From Rhodobacter sp. (GTDB taxonomy: Bacteria > Pseudomonadota > Alphaproteobacteria > Rhodobacterales > Rhodobacteraceae): a stretch of 64,000 bases of DNA. Below, piece after piece: positions 7,997 through 18,430 of this stretch. A program made the position numbers and the translations under genes. The stretch spans positions 1 to 64,000 of the forward strand of contig JAIXRW010000047.1 in the NCBI GenBank assembly GCA_027484985.1. The letters are read 5' to 3'. The notes under the pieces were generated by a model. The model worked only from the letters and a program-made list of their open reading frames with translations. It searched no databases and was not told the origin of the DNA. Every line of letters begins with the position of its first letter. Positions within the stretch are counted from its first letter, which is position 1.

Positions 7997-8917
7997 TCAA
8001 TACCCCCGCGCGCGGTCCACCAGATGCAGCAACGGCATCCCCGCCTCGCCGCGCCGGATATTCTCGGCAATCACATGGGCCGAGGATCGGGGCCGCGTAT
8101 CGGCGGCGATATGGGGCGTCACCGTCACCCGCGGATGCGCCCAATAGGGGTGGTCGCCGGGCAGCGGCTCGATGCGGAATACATCCAGCGTCGCATGGCC
8201 GATATGCCCCGCATCCAGCGCCGCCAGCAGCGCGTCATCGTCGATGACGGCCCCGCGACCGGGGTTCAGGATCACCGCCCCCTTCGGCAGCATCGCCAGC
8301 CGCCGCGCATCCAGCAGGTTTTCCGTTCCGGCCGTCTTGGGCAGCAGCGTCACCACGATCTCGGCCCCGCGCAGCGCGGCCTCAAGCCCGTCCTCGCCAT
8401 GCAGGCAGGGGATGCCCCCGACCGTCTTTTCCGTCCGGCTCCAGCCCGTCACCGGAAAGTTCAGCGCCACCAGCGCCCGCGCCGCCGCACGGCCCAATTC
8501 GCCCATGCCCAGCATCGCCACGGGGCGTTCGCGGGCCAAGGGCGGGCAGGTCGGGTCCCACACCCGCCCCGGATTGACGATATGGCGGTCCATCCCCAGA
8601 TGATGGCGCAACACATGCCCCACCACCCATTCCACCATGCCTTCCGTCAGCGCAGGGTCCACCATCCGGCACAGCGCCTGCGTCAGCGTCGGGTTGCCCA
8701 CGATCCGCTCGACCCCCGCCCACAGCGACAGCACCGCCTTGCAACGCGTATAGGGCGTGAAATTCTGCAACGGCGCCGATGGCGCATAGATGATGTAATC
8801 CACCGATGCAGGTTCGGCCTCCTGCACCAGATCGACGCCCATCCCGTCAAAGGCGGCCAACAGCGCGGGGCGGTATTCCTCCCACAGGGCAGGGGGGGCG
8901 AACAGAACCTTGGGCAT
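7997..8917 (-). CDS. ghrA: Glyoxylate/hydroxypyruvate reductase A-like D-2-hydroxyacid dehydrogenase
   Basis: The protein has 306 residues, matching the GhrA subfamily. The NAD(P)-binding motif is AMLGMGELGRAAA. The catalytic Arg is in LNPGRGAVID, the Glu in DVFRIEPLP and the His in VTPHIAA. It reduces glyoxylate or hydroxypyruvate to glycolate or glycerate. It begins 12 bp after the rodA stop on the same strand, so it may be co-transcribed with the shape genes; I see no functional reason for that. The exact substrate is inferred from the family. Confidence 0.85.
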   Translation of the reverse strand: MPKVLFAPPALWEEYRPALLAAFDGMGVDLVQEAEPASVDYIIYAPSAPLQNFTPYTRCKAVLSLWAGVERIVGNPTLTQALCRMVDPALTEGMVEWVVGHVLRHHLGMDRHIVNPGRVWDPTCPPLARERPVAMLGMGELGRAAARALVALNFPVTGWSRTEKTVGGIPCLHGEDGLEAALRGAEIVVTLLPKTAGTENLLDARRLAMLPKGAVILNPGRGAVIDDDALLAALDAGHIGHATLDVFRIEPLPGDHPYWAHPRVTVTPHIAADTRPRSSAHVIAENIRRGEAGMPLLHLVDRARGY

Positions 8918-8929
8918 CGGGCAATGATC

Positions 8930-10069
8930 CTATCTCAAACGGTGGACATGCGCGCTTTGCACCAGTCCAAAGGCGATCAGCAAGACCAGCATGACCGACC
9001 CGCCATAGGAAAGAAAGGGCAGCGGCACCCCCACCACCGGCGCCATGCCCATCACCATCGACATGTTCACCGCGATATACAGAAAGAAATTCGCCCCGAT
9101 GCCCAGGATCAGCAACTGGCTGAACCGGTCCTTGTTCTGCATCGCACTGCTGAACAGGAACAGCAGGATCAGCCCGTAAAGCACCAGCAAGGTCAGCGTG
9201 CCGACAAAGCCGAATTCCTCGCCCAGCGTGGTAAAGATGAAATCGGTGTGCTTTTCGGGCAGAAAGTTCAGCCGCGACTGCGTGCCCTGCATGAACCCCT
9301 TGCCGCTCCACCCGCCCGATCCTAGCGCGATCTTGGCCTGCATGATGTTGTAGCCCGCCCCCAGCGGGTCGGCCGACGGGTCAAGGAACGTGTCGATCCG
9401 CCGATACTGGTAATCGTGCAAAAACTGCCATTCGGTTCCGCGCGTGGTGAACACCGCCGTCACCGCCCCCACGACCAGCGCGATCACCACCACATAATAC
9501 CAGATCGACACACCGGCCGCGAACATCACCGCCGCCCCCCCCATCAGCAGCATCAGCGACGTGCCAAGGTTGGGCTGGATCACCACCAGAAAGGTCGGCA
9601 CCACGATCAGCAGGATCGGCACCAGCACCCATAGCGGATGTGACACCTTCTTGGGGTCCAGCCAGTCGTAATAGGCCGCCAGCATCATCACCATCGTGAC
9701 CTTCATCAACTCTGATGGCTGTATGCGGATCGGCCCGATATCCAGCCAGCGTTGCGCGCCCATCCCCACCGTCCCGAACAACTCGACCGCCACCAAAAGC
9801 AGCAGCGTCAGCCCGTAAAGCAGGGCCGAGGTGTTGCGCCAGAACCAGATCGGCACGAAGGCGATGGCGAACATCATCCCCATGCCCACGCCAAACCGCT
9901 TCATCTGCGGTTCGGCCCACATGTCCAGCCGCCCGCCCGCGATGGAATACAGCACCAGAAACCCGATGGCCGACACCGTTGCCACCAGCACGACCAGCGG
10001 CCAGTTGACATGCAGCACCTTTCGCAGCCCCGTCGGCGCGGTCTTGACCCGGTATTCCAGAAAACTCAC
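8930..10069 (-). CDS. rodA: Rod-shape-determining peptidoglycan glycosyltransferase RodA
   Basis: The protein has 379 residues with about ten membrane helices and the SEDS-family segments IGPIRIQPSELMK, QPNLGTSLML and GVPLPFLSYGGS. SEDS proteins polymerise glycan strands from lipid II; RodA works with PBP2 in side-wall growth. The start is GTG at 10069. It lies 21 bp after mrdA (PBP2), its enzymatic partner, in the conserved mreBCD-mrdA-rodA order. Confidence 0.97.
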   Translation of the reverse strand: MSFLEYRVKTAPTGLRKVLHVNWPLVVLVATVSAIGFLVLYSIAGGRLDMWAEPQMKRFGVGMGMMFAIAFVPIWFWRNTSALLYGLTLLLLVAVELFGTVGMGAQRWLDIGPIRIQPSELMKVTMVMMLAAYYDWLDPKKVSHPLWVLVPILLIVVPTFLVVIQPNLGTSLMLLMGGAAVMFAAGVSIWYYVVVIALVVGAVTAVFTTRGTEWQFLHDYQYRRIDTFLDPSADPLGAGYNIMQAKIALGSGGWSGKGFMQGTQSRLNFLPEKHTDFIFTTLGEEFGFVGTLTLLVLYGLILLFLFSSAMQNKDRFSQLLILGIGANFFLYIAVNMSMVMGMAPVVGVPLPFLSYGGSVMLVLLIAFGLVQSAHVHRLR

Positions 10070-10090
10070 GCCCCGGCCCCCTTTGCCGCC

Positions 10091-12037
10091 CTAGGCCCGC
10101 GTTGTCCGCAGGCTGCCACCCGAAGCGCGCAATTTTTCCTTCAGCGCGTTCAGGTCCGTCTCGATCCGGCTGCGCTGCGCGGCGGGATAGGCGTCCAGCG
10201 GCGGTATTCCCCCCGTCAGCGCCCGCAAGATCGCATCCCGCGCGATGGGGGCCGCCACCGCCGAACCGCCCCCGCCATGTTCGACCACCACCGAAACCGC
10301 ATAGCGCGGCGCGGCATAGGGCGCATAGCCCACGAACAGCGCATGGTCGCGCCGGTTCCATGGCAGATCGTCATTCGACGTGACGCCCCGCGCCCGTTCC
10401 GCGGCGCTGATGTTGCGGACCTGGCTTGTGCCCGTCTTGCCCGCCATCATCATCGCGTCATCCGCGATGCGCGACGATTTCGCCGTGCCGCGTTCGGTAT
10501 TCATCACGTCATGCATCCCCTGCCGCACCGCCTGCAAATAGGCAGGGTCAAGGTCCAGCGGCTCGGGCGGCGCCATCTCGACCGGCTTGCCCCCGATCGA
10601 CCGGATCAGCCGCGGCACGACCGCCCGCCCCGTGGCCACCCGCGCCGTCATCACCGCCAGTTGCAGCGGCGTGGCCAGCACATAGCCCTGCCCGATCGAG
10701 GCGTTGATCGTATCCCCGATACGCCAGTCCTGCCCCCAGCGTTCCTGCTTCCAATCCTTGGTCGGCATGATGCCCTCGGCAATGGCCGACATCGGCAGGT
10801 CGTGGCGCACACCCAGCCCCAGCTTGTGGCCCATCTCGGCAATCGCCTCGATGCCCACCTTCTGCGCCACCTCGTAATAGAACACATCGCAGCTTTGCTC
10901 CAGCGACCGCGCCAGATCGACGGTGCCGTGCCCCCCATGTTTCCAGCAATGGAAGCGGCGGTTGCCGAATTCGATGTAACCGGGGCAGTAATGCGTGGTG
11001 TCGGGCGTGATCACCCCCGCCGCCAGCGCCGCCAGCGCCGTCACCACCTTAAAGGTCGAACCCGGCGGATAGGCCCCCTGCACCGATTTGTTGGCCAGCG
11101 GGCGATGGTCGTTTTCCATCAGCGTGCTGTAATCGCGCTGGCTGATCCCGCGCACGAACAGGTTGGGGTCAAATCCGGGGGCCGAGGTGCAGGCGATCAA
11201 CTCGCCCGTCGTCACATCGATCACCACACAGGCCGCGCTCTGGTCGCCCAGCCGGGCCTGCACGAAATTCTGGATATCGGCATCGATCGTCAGTTCGATA
11301 TCCGCCCCCGGCACGCCCTCGGTGCGCTCCAGCTCGCGCATCACCCGCCCCACGGCATTGACCTCGATGCGCTTGTTGCCCGCATGGCCGCGCAGCGTGT
11401 CCTCCATCCAGCGTTCCACGCCGATCTTGCCGATCTGGAACTTCGGCAGTGTCAGCACGGGGTCGGGATCGGTCAGCTCGGCAATATCGCGCTCGCTCAC
11501 CGGGCCGACATAGCCCACGACATGGCTGAAATCCTCGTAAAGCGGATAGTGCCGCGACAGGCCCACTTCGGGTGTCACACCGGGCAGGCCGGGCGCATTC
11601 AGCGCCACTTTCGAGAAATCCTCCCACGCCACGCGGTCTGCCACCAGCACCGGCACAAAGGGCGAATTGCGGTCAATCTCCTTGCGGACCTGTTCCAGAT
11701 CCTCGGCTGTCAGCGGGATCAGATGGCTCAGCCGGTTCAGCACCGCCTCGACATCGCCCGCATCCTCGCGCGTCAGCGTCACGCGGTAATTCTGTTCATT
11801 GCCCGCGATCAGCTTGCCGTTGCGGTCCTGAATCAACCCCCGTTCCGGCGGAATAAGCCGCATGTTGATCCGGTTTTCTTCGGCCAGCAGGCGGAACTGA
11901 TCGGCCTGTTCCACCGACAAAAACCGCATCCGCGCCGCCAGCACCGCGAACATGGCCGACACCGCCCCGCCCAGCAGCAGGGCGCGGCGGTTCACGCGGC
12001 GCGCGCTTTCCTCGGTGTCACGCGGGCTTCGCCTCAC
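10091..12037 (-). CDS. mrdA: Penicillin-binding protein 2 (peptidoglycan D,D-transpeptidase)
   Basis: The protein has 648 residues with one N-terminal membrane helix (about 18-38), the PBP dimerisation domain and the transpeptidase domain. The active-site motifs are STFK (Ser about 325), SCD (about 382) and KTGTSQ (about 532). It crosslinks side-wall peptidoglycan together with RodA. The start is GTG at 12037, overlapping the mreD stop codon by 4 nt (GTGA), which implies coupled translation. Confidence 0.97.
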   Translation of the reverse strand: MRRSPRDTEESARRVNRRALLLGGAVSAMFAVLAARMRFLSVEQADQFRLLAEENRINMRLIPPERGLIQDRNGKLIAGNEQNYRVTLTREDAGDVEAVLNRLSHLIPLTAEDLEQVRKEIDRNSPFVPVLVADRVAWEDFSKVALNAPGLPGVTPEVGLSRHYPLYEDFSHVVGYVGPVSERDIAELTDPDPVLTLPKFQIGKIGVERWMEDTLRGHAGNKRIEVNAVGRVMRELERTEGVPGADIELTIDADIQNFVQARLGDQSAACVVIDVTTGELIACTSAPGFDPNLFVRGISQRDYSTLMENDHRPLANKSVQGAYPPGSTFKVVTALAALAAGVITPDTTHYCPGYIEFGNRRFHCWKHGGHGTVDLARSLEQSCDVFYYEVAQKVGIEAIAEMGHKLGLGVRHDLPMSAIAEGIMPTKDWKQERWGQDWRIGDTINASIGQGYVLATPLQLAVMTARVATGRAVVPRLIRSIGGKPVEMAPPEPLDLDPAYLQAVRQGMHDVMNTERGTAKSSRIADDAMMMAGKTGTSQVRNISAAERARGVTSNDDLPWNRRDHALFVGYAPYAAPRYAVSVVVEHGGGGSAVAAPIARDAILRALTGGIPPLDAYPAAQRSRIETDLNALKEKLRASGGSLRTTRA

Positions 12038-12573
12038 ATCCGTCTCCCATAGGCATCCACCTCGCCCATCGCGGGTTTGCGAAGGTCAAAGGCAAAGCGC
12101 GATGCCGCCACCACCAGCGGATAGCACAGAACCGACCACAAGGTCTGCAACAGCGCAAAGCCGAACGGCGCCTGCGGCAGGAAACTGACCACAAAGACCA
12201 GCCGATAGGCCAGAAGCATCGCCACCATCACCACCGCGACCAGCGCCCATTCGGCGGCAAAGCTCAGCTCGCGCGTCAACGCTACCCGCGCCCGCAGGAA
12301 CTCGGTCGCCACGATCACCAGCCCCGCCCACAGCCCGGGCGGCCGCATCAGCAGGAAATCCTCGGTCAGGAACAACAATCCGATCATCAGCACCGGCAGA
12401 TAATCGGGCCGCCGCACCACCCATGCGAAGGTCAGGCACAACAGCAGGTCCGGCCATGGCCAACTGCCCGCCAGTGATCCCAGCGGCAACAGCTTGATGA
12501 ACAGGATCACCGCCGACAGGGCCAGAAACAACCCGCGATAGACCCAAAGCGTCACGCGCAGCGGATCAACCAT
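12034..12573 (-). CDS. mreD: Rod shape-determining protein MreD
   Basis: The protein has 179 residues of mostly hydrophobic character, with about five membrane helices (for example GLFLALSAVILFIKLLPLG and LVAVVMVAMLLAYRLVFVV). MreD is an inner-membrane part of the elongasome. From ATG 12573 its first codons overlap the end of mreC by 8 bp; upstream in-frame starts would run far into mreC with an Arg/Ala-rich shadow. Position between mreC and mrdA supports the call. Confidence 0.93.
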   Translation of the reverse strand: MVDPLRVTLWVYRGLFLALSAVILFIKLLPLGSLAGSWPWPDLLLCLTFAWVVRRPDYLPVLMIGLLFLTEDFLLMRPPGLWAGLVIVATEFLRARVALTRELSFAAEWALVAVVMVAMLLAYRLVFVVSFLPQAPFGFALLQTLWSVLCYPLVVAASRFAFDLRKPAMGEVDAYGRRM

Positions 12574-13579
12574 CGCCCGCCTCGCCATCGGGCGACCCGC
12601 CGACCGCATCGCCCGTGCCCGCATCGCCCGCCGTCGTGGCCCCCGCAGCACCGCCCGCAGCCCCCTCTACCGCAGGCTCGGCATTGGGAACGGTGGGCAC
12701 GGGCGGCGGCGGGCTGGGCGGCGGCGCGATCAGCGCGCCGGGGTCCGTGATCGGCTCAAGCTCGTGGCTGCGCAGCACGCGCAGGAATTCCAGCCGCTGG
12801 TAATCGGCGCTCAGCACCACGCGCAGGCGGTGGTCCGTCCCCATCGCCACCTGCCCGACCAACAGCCCCGAGGGCAACATCCCGCCATCGCCGCTTGTCA
12901 CCACACGGTCGCCGGGGCGCACCAGATCGGCATTTTCCAGAAATTCCAGCGGGGGCAGGGCGCTGTTATCGCCCGACAACAGCGCCTTCTGCCCCGAAGG
13001 CTGCACCGTCACCGGCACGCGGCTGTTGCTGTCGGTCAGCAGGATCACGCGGCTTGTCCGCTGCCCCAGCCCCGAAATCCGCCCAACCAGCCCGATCCCG
13101 TCCATCGTCGCCCAGCCATCGCGGATGCCATCGCGCGCCCCCACGTTCAGCAGCACCGATTGCCGGAACGGCGATCCGCTATCGGCTAGCACCACGCCGG
13201 TCACATAGGTCAGCTTCGGGTCAAGCCGCACCTGGTTCAAATCCAGCAGCCGCGCGTTCTTCTGCTCCAGCTGAAGCGCGGCTTCCTTCCACGCCTTCAT
13301 CTGTTGCAACTCGCGCCGCAATTCCTGATTCTGGGCGTAAAGGCTTGTATAGCTGTGGAATTCATCCACCATCGCCGCCGCCTTCGTCACCGGCAGCAGC
13401 GCCCAGTCAAAGGACGGAACGACCGTATCCACCAGCGCCGCGCGGAACCGCTCGACCCGCGGGCTGTCGATCCGCCACAGCAGGAAAATTCCCATCAGCA
13501 ACAGCACAAACAAGGCGACCAGAACCCGCCGAAGCGGGCCCGTGTAATCCTCTGGTCCCTTGCTGCGCGTCCGTGCCAC
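12566..13579 (-). CDS. mreC: Rod shape-determining protein MreC
   Basis: The protein has 337 residues: an N-terminal membrane anchor (about 20-40), a coiled coil around residues 70-105, then the beta-domain with VVLADSGSPFRQSVLLNVGARDGI. A C-terminal tail of about 50 residues is almost only Pro, Ala, Gly, Thr and Asp. MreC links MreB filaments to PBP2 in the periplasm. The start is GTG at 13579. The low-complexity tail is longer than in E. coli MreC and probably disordered. Confidence 0.96.
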   Translation of the reverse strand: MARTRSKGPEDYTGPLRRVLVALFVLLLMGIFLLWRIDSPRVERFRAALVDTVVPSFDWALLPVTKAAAMVDEFHSYTSLYAQNQELRRELQQMKAWKEAALQLEQKNARLLDLNQVRLDPKLTYVTGVVLADSGSPFRQSVLLNVGARDGIRDGWATMDGIGLVGRISGLGQRTSRVILLTDSNSRVPVTVQPSGQKALLSGDNSALPPLEFLENADLVRPGDRVVTSGDGGMLPSGLLVGQVAMGTDHRLRVVLSADYQRLEFLRVLRSHELEPITDPGALIAPPPSPPPPVPTVPNAEPAVEGAAGGAAGATTAGDAGTGDAVGGSPDGEAGDG

Positions 13580-13619
13580 GGCTCGCCCCTGTCATCCGAT
13601 GCACAAGAAGCGAAACGCC

Positions 13620-15105
<1,486 letters not shown>

Positions 15106-16683
15106 TCAGCCCGCGTCGCGGTAGTTGACCGTTTTCACATCCGTATCGGGCGCGGTCTTCTGCCGCCGCACGATCAGCTTGTTCAGCGCGTTCACATAGG
15201 CCTTCACGCTCGCCACGATGGTGTCGGTATCCGCCGACGATCCGGTCACGATCCGCCCGTCCTCTTCCAGCCGCACCGAAACCGTGGCCTGCGCATCCGT
15301 CCCTGCGGTCACGGCGGCCACCTGATAGACCTGCAACCGCGCCCGATGCGGGAACAGCATCTTCACGCAGTTGAACGCGGCATCCACCGGCCCGTCGCCC
15401 GTGGCGTCGATATGGTGGTCCACCCCGTCGATCGACAGCACCATATCGGCCTCTTGCGGCCCGTCCGTCCCGCAGATCACGCGCAGCTTCTTCAACACCA
15501 GCGTGTCATGCGCGTCCATCGTCGCCTCGTCAGCCACCAGCGCGATCAGGTCGTCGTCATAGACCTCTTTCTTGCGGTCGGCCAAGGCCTTGAACCGCAC
15601 GAACACATCGTTCAACTGGTTATCCGCCAGCTCGTAACCCAGCTCGCGCAGCTTGGCCCGCAGCGCGGCACGGCCCGAATGTTTGCCCATCGCGATATTC
15701 TTCTGCGTAAGGCCAATGTCCTCGGGCCGCATGATCTCGAACGTCTCCACATTCTTCAAAACGCCATCCTGATGGATGCCGCTTTCATGCAAAAACGCGT
15801 TCTTGCCCACGATGGCCTTGTTGAACTGCACCGCGAACCCCGAAACCGAAGCCACCCGCCGCGACAGGTTCATGATCTTCGTCGTGTCGATGCCCGTCCG
15901 GAACGGCAGAATGTCGTTCCGGACCCGCAGCGCCATCACCACCTCTTCCAGCGCGGTATTGCCCGCCCGCTCGCCCAGCCCGTTGATCGTACATTCAACC
16001 TGCCGCGCCCCGGCCTCGACAGCCGCCAGCGAATTGGCCGTCGCCATGCCAAGGTCATTGTGGCAATGCGTGGCAAAGATGATCTTGTCCGCCCCCGGCA
16101 CCCGCTCCAAGAGCATGCGGATGATCTTCGCGCTTTCCATCGGATAGGTGTAACCCACCGTATCGGGAATGTTGATCGTGGTCGCCCCCGCCTTGATGGC
16201 AATCTCGACCACGCGACACAGGTAATCGGCTTCGGTCCGCGTCGCATCCATGGGCGACCATTGCACATTGTCGCACAGGTTGCGCGCATGGGTCACGGTC
16301 TCGTGGATACGCTCGGCCATCTGGTCCATATCAAGGTTCGGAATGGCCCGATGCAACGGCGACGTGCCGATAAACGTATGGATGCGCGGGCTTTTCGCGT
16401 GGCGCACCGCTTCCCAGCAGCGGTCGATATCCTTGAAATTCGCCCGCGCCAGCCCGCAGATCGTGCTGTTCTTCGCGCGCTTCGCAATCTCGGACACGGC
16501 GGCGAAATCGCCTTCCGATGCAATGGGGAAACCGGCCTCGATGATATCGACGCCCATCTCGTCCAGCAGCCCCGCAATCTCGAGCTTTTCTTCATGCGTC
16601 ATGGTCGCACCGGGCGACTGTTCCCCGTCGCGCAAGGTGGTGTCGAAAATCAGAACGCGGGGCTGCGATGTCTTGTCGGTCAT
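15106..16683 (-). CDS. leuA: 2-isopropylmalate synthase
   Basis: The protein has 525 residues. The HMGL-like catalytic TIM barrel starts with FDTTLRDGEQSPGATM and holds the metal-binding ATHCHNDLGMA segment. The C-terminal LeuA allosteric domain (about 390-520) binds leucine for feedback inhibition. It condenses acetyl-CoA with 2-oxoisovalerate, the first committed step of leucine synthesis. ATG 16683 has CAGGGA upstream. A short leader peptide with five consecutive Leu codons lies 85 bp upstream in the same direction, indicating transcription attenuation by leucyl-tRNA supply. Confidence 0.97.
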   Translation of the reverse strand: MTDKTSQPRVLIFDTTLRDGEQSPGATMTHEEKLEIAGLLDEMGVDIIEAGFPIASEGDFAAVSEIAKRAKNSTICGLARANFKDIDRCWEAVRHAKSPRIHTFIGTSPLHRAIPNLDMDQMAERIHETVTHARNLCDNVQWSPMDATRTEADYLCRVVEIAIKAGATTINIPDTVGYTYPMESAKIIRMLLERVPGADKIIFATHCHNDLGMATANSLAAVEAGARQVECTINGLGERAGNTALEEVVMALRVRNDILPFRTGIDTTKIMNLSRRVASVSGFAVQFNKAIVGKNAFLHESGIHQDGVLKNVETFEIMRPEDIGLTQKNIAMGKHSGRAALRAKLRELGYELADNQLNDVFVRFKALADRKKEVYDDDLIALVADEATMDAHDTLVLKKLRVICGTDGPQEADMVLSIDGVDHHIDATGDGPVDAAFNCVKMLFPHRARLQVYQVAAVTAGTDAQATVSVRLEEDGRIVTGSSADTDTIVASVKAYVNALNKLIVRRQKTAPDTDVKTVNYRDAG

Positions 16684-16727
16684 GGGTCTGGTCCCTGAAA
16701 TCTTTTGCGGCTTCTAGCTTGGGTCGT

Positions 16728-16770
16728 GGGCGCTTGTCACCTCCGAGCGGTCGCGCCCAAGGGCACGCTC
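16728..16770 (-). promoter_or_regulatory. Candidate leuA attenuator with mutually exclusive stems
   Basis: In transcript order, GAGCG (overlapping the leader stop, 16766-16770) can pair with CGCTC (16745-16749), while GGGCGC (16753-16758) can pair with GCGCCC (16728-16733). The two pairings cross, so only one can form at a time. CCCAAG (16756-16761) can also pair with CTTGGG (16718-16723). No clear U-tract follows, so the switch may act on the leuA ribosome site or use a weak terminator. Confidence 0.5.
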
Positions 16771-16846
16771 AGAGGCGGCTAAGAAGAAGCAGCAGCGCAC
16801 GGGGAAGCGCGGGCGCAAAGGCGCCAAGGCGAAGGGTGATGTGCAT
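16769..16846 (-). CDS. leuL: leu operon leader peptide, 25 residues
   Basis: An ATG-started frame of 25 codons ends in TGA at 16769 and reads MHITLRLG, then a Pro/Ala-rich part, then ALLLLLSRL. Residues 18-22 are Leu codons CTG CTG CTT CTT CTT, and Leu is again the last residue; 9 of 25 residues are Leu. It sits 85 bp upstream of leuA with hairpin-forming sequence between. This is the architecture of amino-acid operon attenuators: ribosome stalling at the Leu run when charged tRNA-Leu is scarce switches the downstream fold. The gene is too short for ordinary gene callers. Confidence 0.78.
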   Translation of the reverse strand: MHITLRLGAFAPALPRALLLLLSRL

Positions 16847-16865
16847 ATCCCGTGTCATGGCCGCG

Positions 16866-16893
16866 ACGATACCGAAGCTTCGCGCCATGACAA
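16866..16893 (-). promoter_or_regulatory. Candidate promoter of the leu leader
   Basis: Minus-strand TTGTCA (16888-16893), 16-nt spacer, TATCGT (16866-16871), about 20 nt before the leader start. The match is moderate only. Confidence 0.3.
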
Positions 16894-16948
16894 GCCGAAA
16901 ATCGCCTCGCACACGGCCGACCGGACAAAAGCCACTTCCCCGCCCGTC

Positions 16949-17356
16949 TTACCGGTCAGGAACCGCGCCATCCGGCCCAGCTTGCGCCTTCACCGTTCCC
17001 TGATGGAACACCATCCGACACACCGCCCCGTCGCGCGTCCAGACCGAACAGCGCAGCACATGCCGCCCCGATCCGCCCCGATCCTCGCGTCGGGTTTCAT
17101 AGGTCAGCAGGACAGCATCATGCCCAAGTGGTCGCAGCGCATAGTTCGATGCGCACATTTCCCCATCATCCGCGCCACTCTCGCCCGCCATATGTTCGAT
17201 GATGCGGTTGCGGTCAAAGACCTCTCCCGACGACCCGAATTCCACGAACCCTTCGGCCAGCAACGCCGCGACCGCCGCCCGCGACCGCCGAACCTCGGGC
17301 CGGTGCAGCGCTTCTTCCAGCGACCGAATCTCTCCAAGGGTCGGAACACCGCTCAC
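16949..17356 (-). CDS. NTF2-like/DUF4440 family protein
   Basis: From GTG 17356 the protein has 135 residues. The segment LEEALHRPEVRRSRAAVAALLAEGFVEFGSSGEVFDRNRIIEHM has the look of small SnoaL/NTF2-like (DUF4440) proteins, which form cone-shaped alpha+beta barrels and bind small ligands; many have no known enzyme activity. I chose the GTG because the family begins with a helix like PTLGEIRSLEEAL. Further upstream starts add a low-complexity Gly/Arg stretch. It lies upstream of the leuA leader in the same direction. Confidence 0.65.
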   Translation of the reverse strand: MSGVPTLGEIRSLEEALHRPEVRRSRAAVAALLAEGFVEFGSSGEVFDRNRIIEHMAGESGADDGEMCASNYALRPLGHDAVLLTYETRREDRGGSGRHVLRCSVWTRDGAVCRMVFHQGTVKAQAGPDGAVPDR

Positions 17357-17661
17357 CCTATCCACCCCCGTTACCCTTCCGTCCCGCTTGTGCCCACCTG
17401 CGCCCGAACCGCGCCACTGTCCGGCTGTTACACGCATCCCGGCAGGCGCGCCGTGACGCCGTTCCACAGGACCGCCCGCCCGAAACACCAGAACATCGCA
17501 ACGCCACCCCGCCAAACCCCGCGTCGCCAACCACCGCCGCGCAGAAATCAGACGCCCGCACCCCTCCCGCGCCCCCACGGTCGCGGCCCGACACCCCCGC
17601 CAGCAATCCCGAATTTGCCGCCCGCTCTGGCCCCGCCCGCCTTGCGCCCTAAAACCCTGAC
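17357..17661. other. 305-bp divergent intergenic region
   Basis: It separates the NTF2-like gene (minus) from the SDR gene (plus). The given strand is strongly C-rich. I see no gene, hairpin pair or repeat of note. Confidence 0.5.
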
Positions 17662-18339
17662 ATGACCTATGTTTTCCCCCGCTCTCTCATCATCGGCGCC
17701 TCGGGCGGCATCGGCGCGGCCCTCGCCTCCGCCCTCGCGGCCAAAGGGTCCGACGTCACCGCCCTGTCGCGCAGCGCCAATGGCCTCGACCTCACCGTTG
17801 AGACCTCCATCACCGCCGCCCTGTCCCCCCTCACCACCCCCTATGACCTGATCCTCGTCGCCACGGGCGCGCTCGAACTCGGCCCCCACCGGCCCGAGAA
17901 AACCCTGCGCGCCCTCGACCCCGCCGCCCTCGCCGCGCAATTCGCCCTCAACGCCACCGGCCCCGCCCTGGTGCTGAAACACGCGCTGCGCCTCATCCCG
18001 CGCGACCGCCCCGCTTGCTTTGCCGCCCTCTCGGCCCGCGTCGGCTCGATCGGCGACAACGGCCTCGGCGGCTGGTATGCCTACCGCGCCGCCAAGGCCG
18101 CGCTGAACCAGCTCATCCGCACCGCCGCGATCGAGGTGAAACGCACCCACCCGCAGGCCACGCTCTGCACCCTCCACCCCGGCACGGTCGCCACCCCGCT
18201 GACCGCCGCCTATGCGGGCGGCCACCCCACCGTCCCCCCCGCCACCGCGGCCGAAAACCTGCTCGCCGTCCTCGCCGCCCTCACCCCCGACCGGACGGGC
18301 GGCTTTTACGACTGGCAGGGAAAGCCCATCCCGTGGTGA
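17662..18339 (+). CDS. Short-chain dehydrogenase/reductase
   Basis: The protein has 225 residues of the SDR family. The cofactor motif GASGGIG is at residues 12-18 and the catalytic YRAAK follows a Ser in FAALSARVGS. Length and the GLGGWYAYRAAKAALNQL segment resemble the short C-signal (CsgA)-like SDRs. It would be an NAD(P)-dependent oxidoreductase of unknown substrate. It lies 91 bp upstream of the photolyase gene on the same strand; such SDRs often accompany photolyase genes in this order, so co-transcription is likely. No good ribosome site is visible. Confidence 0.85.
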   Translation: MTYVFPRSLIIGASGGIGAALASALAAKGSDVTALSRSANGLDLTVETSITAALSPLTTPYDLILVATGALELGPHRPEKTLRALDPAALAAQFALNATGPALVLKHALRLIPRDRPACFAALSARVGSIGDNGLGGWYAYRAAKAALNQLIRTAAIEVKRTHPQATLCTLHPGTVATPLTAAYAGGHPTVPPATAAENLLAVLAALTPDRTGGFYDWQGKPIPW

Positions 18340-18350
18340 TGTCCCGCCCG

Positions 18351-18394
18351 CATTTTCTGCCCCCAAATATCCTCGGGGGGTCCGGGGGGCAGAC
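18351..18394. repeat. Dispersed intergenic repeat with TGCCCCCAAATATCC core
   Basis: The 22 bp at 18351-18372 recur exactly, in reverse orientation, at 32798-32819, and a partial form CCCAAATATCCC is at 20070-20081. In each case a run of G follows the ATATCC core. Here it sits between the SDR and photolyase genes; a GGGGGG...CCCCCC stem follows. Confidence 0.6.
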
Positions 18395-18430
18395 GGCCCC
18401 CCGGCCTTTCCGCCAGACAAAGGCCACAGG

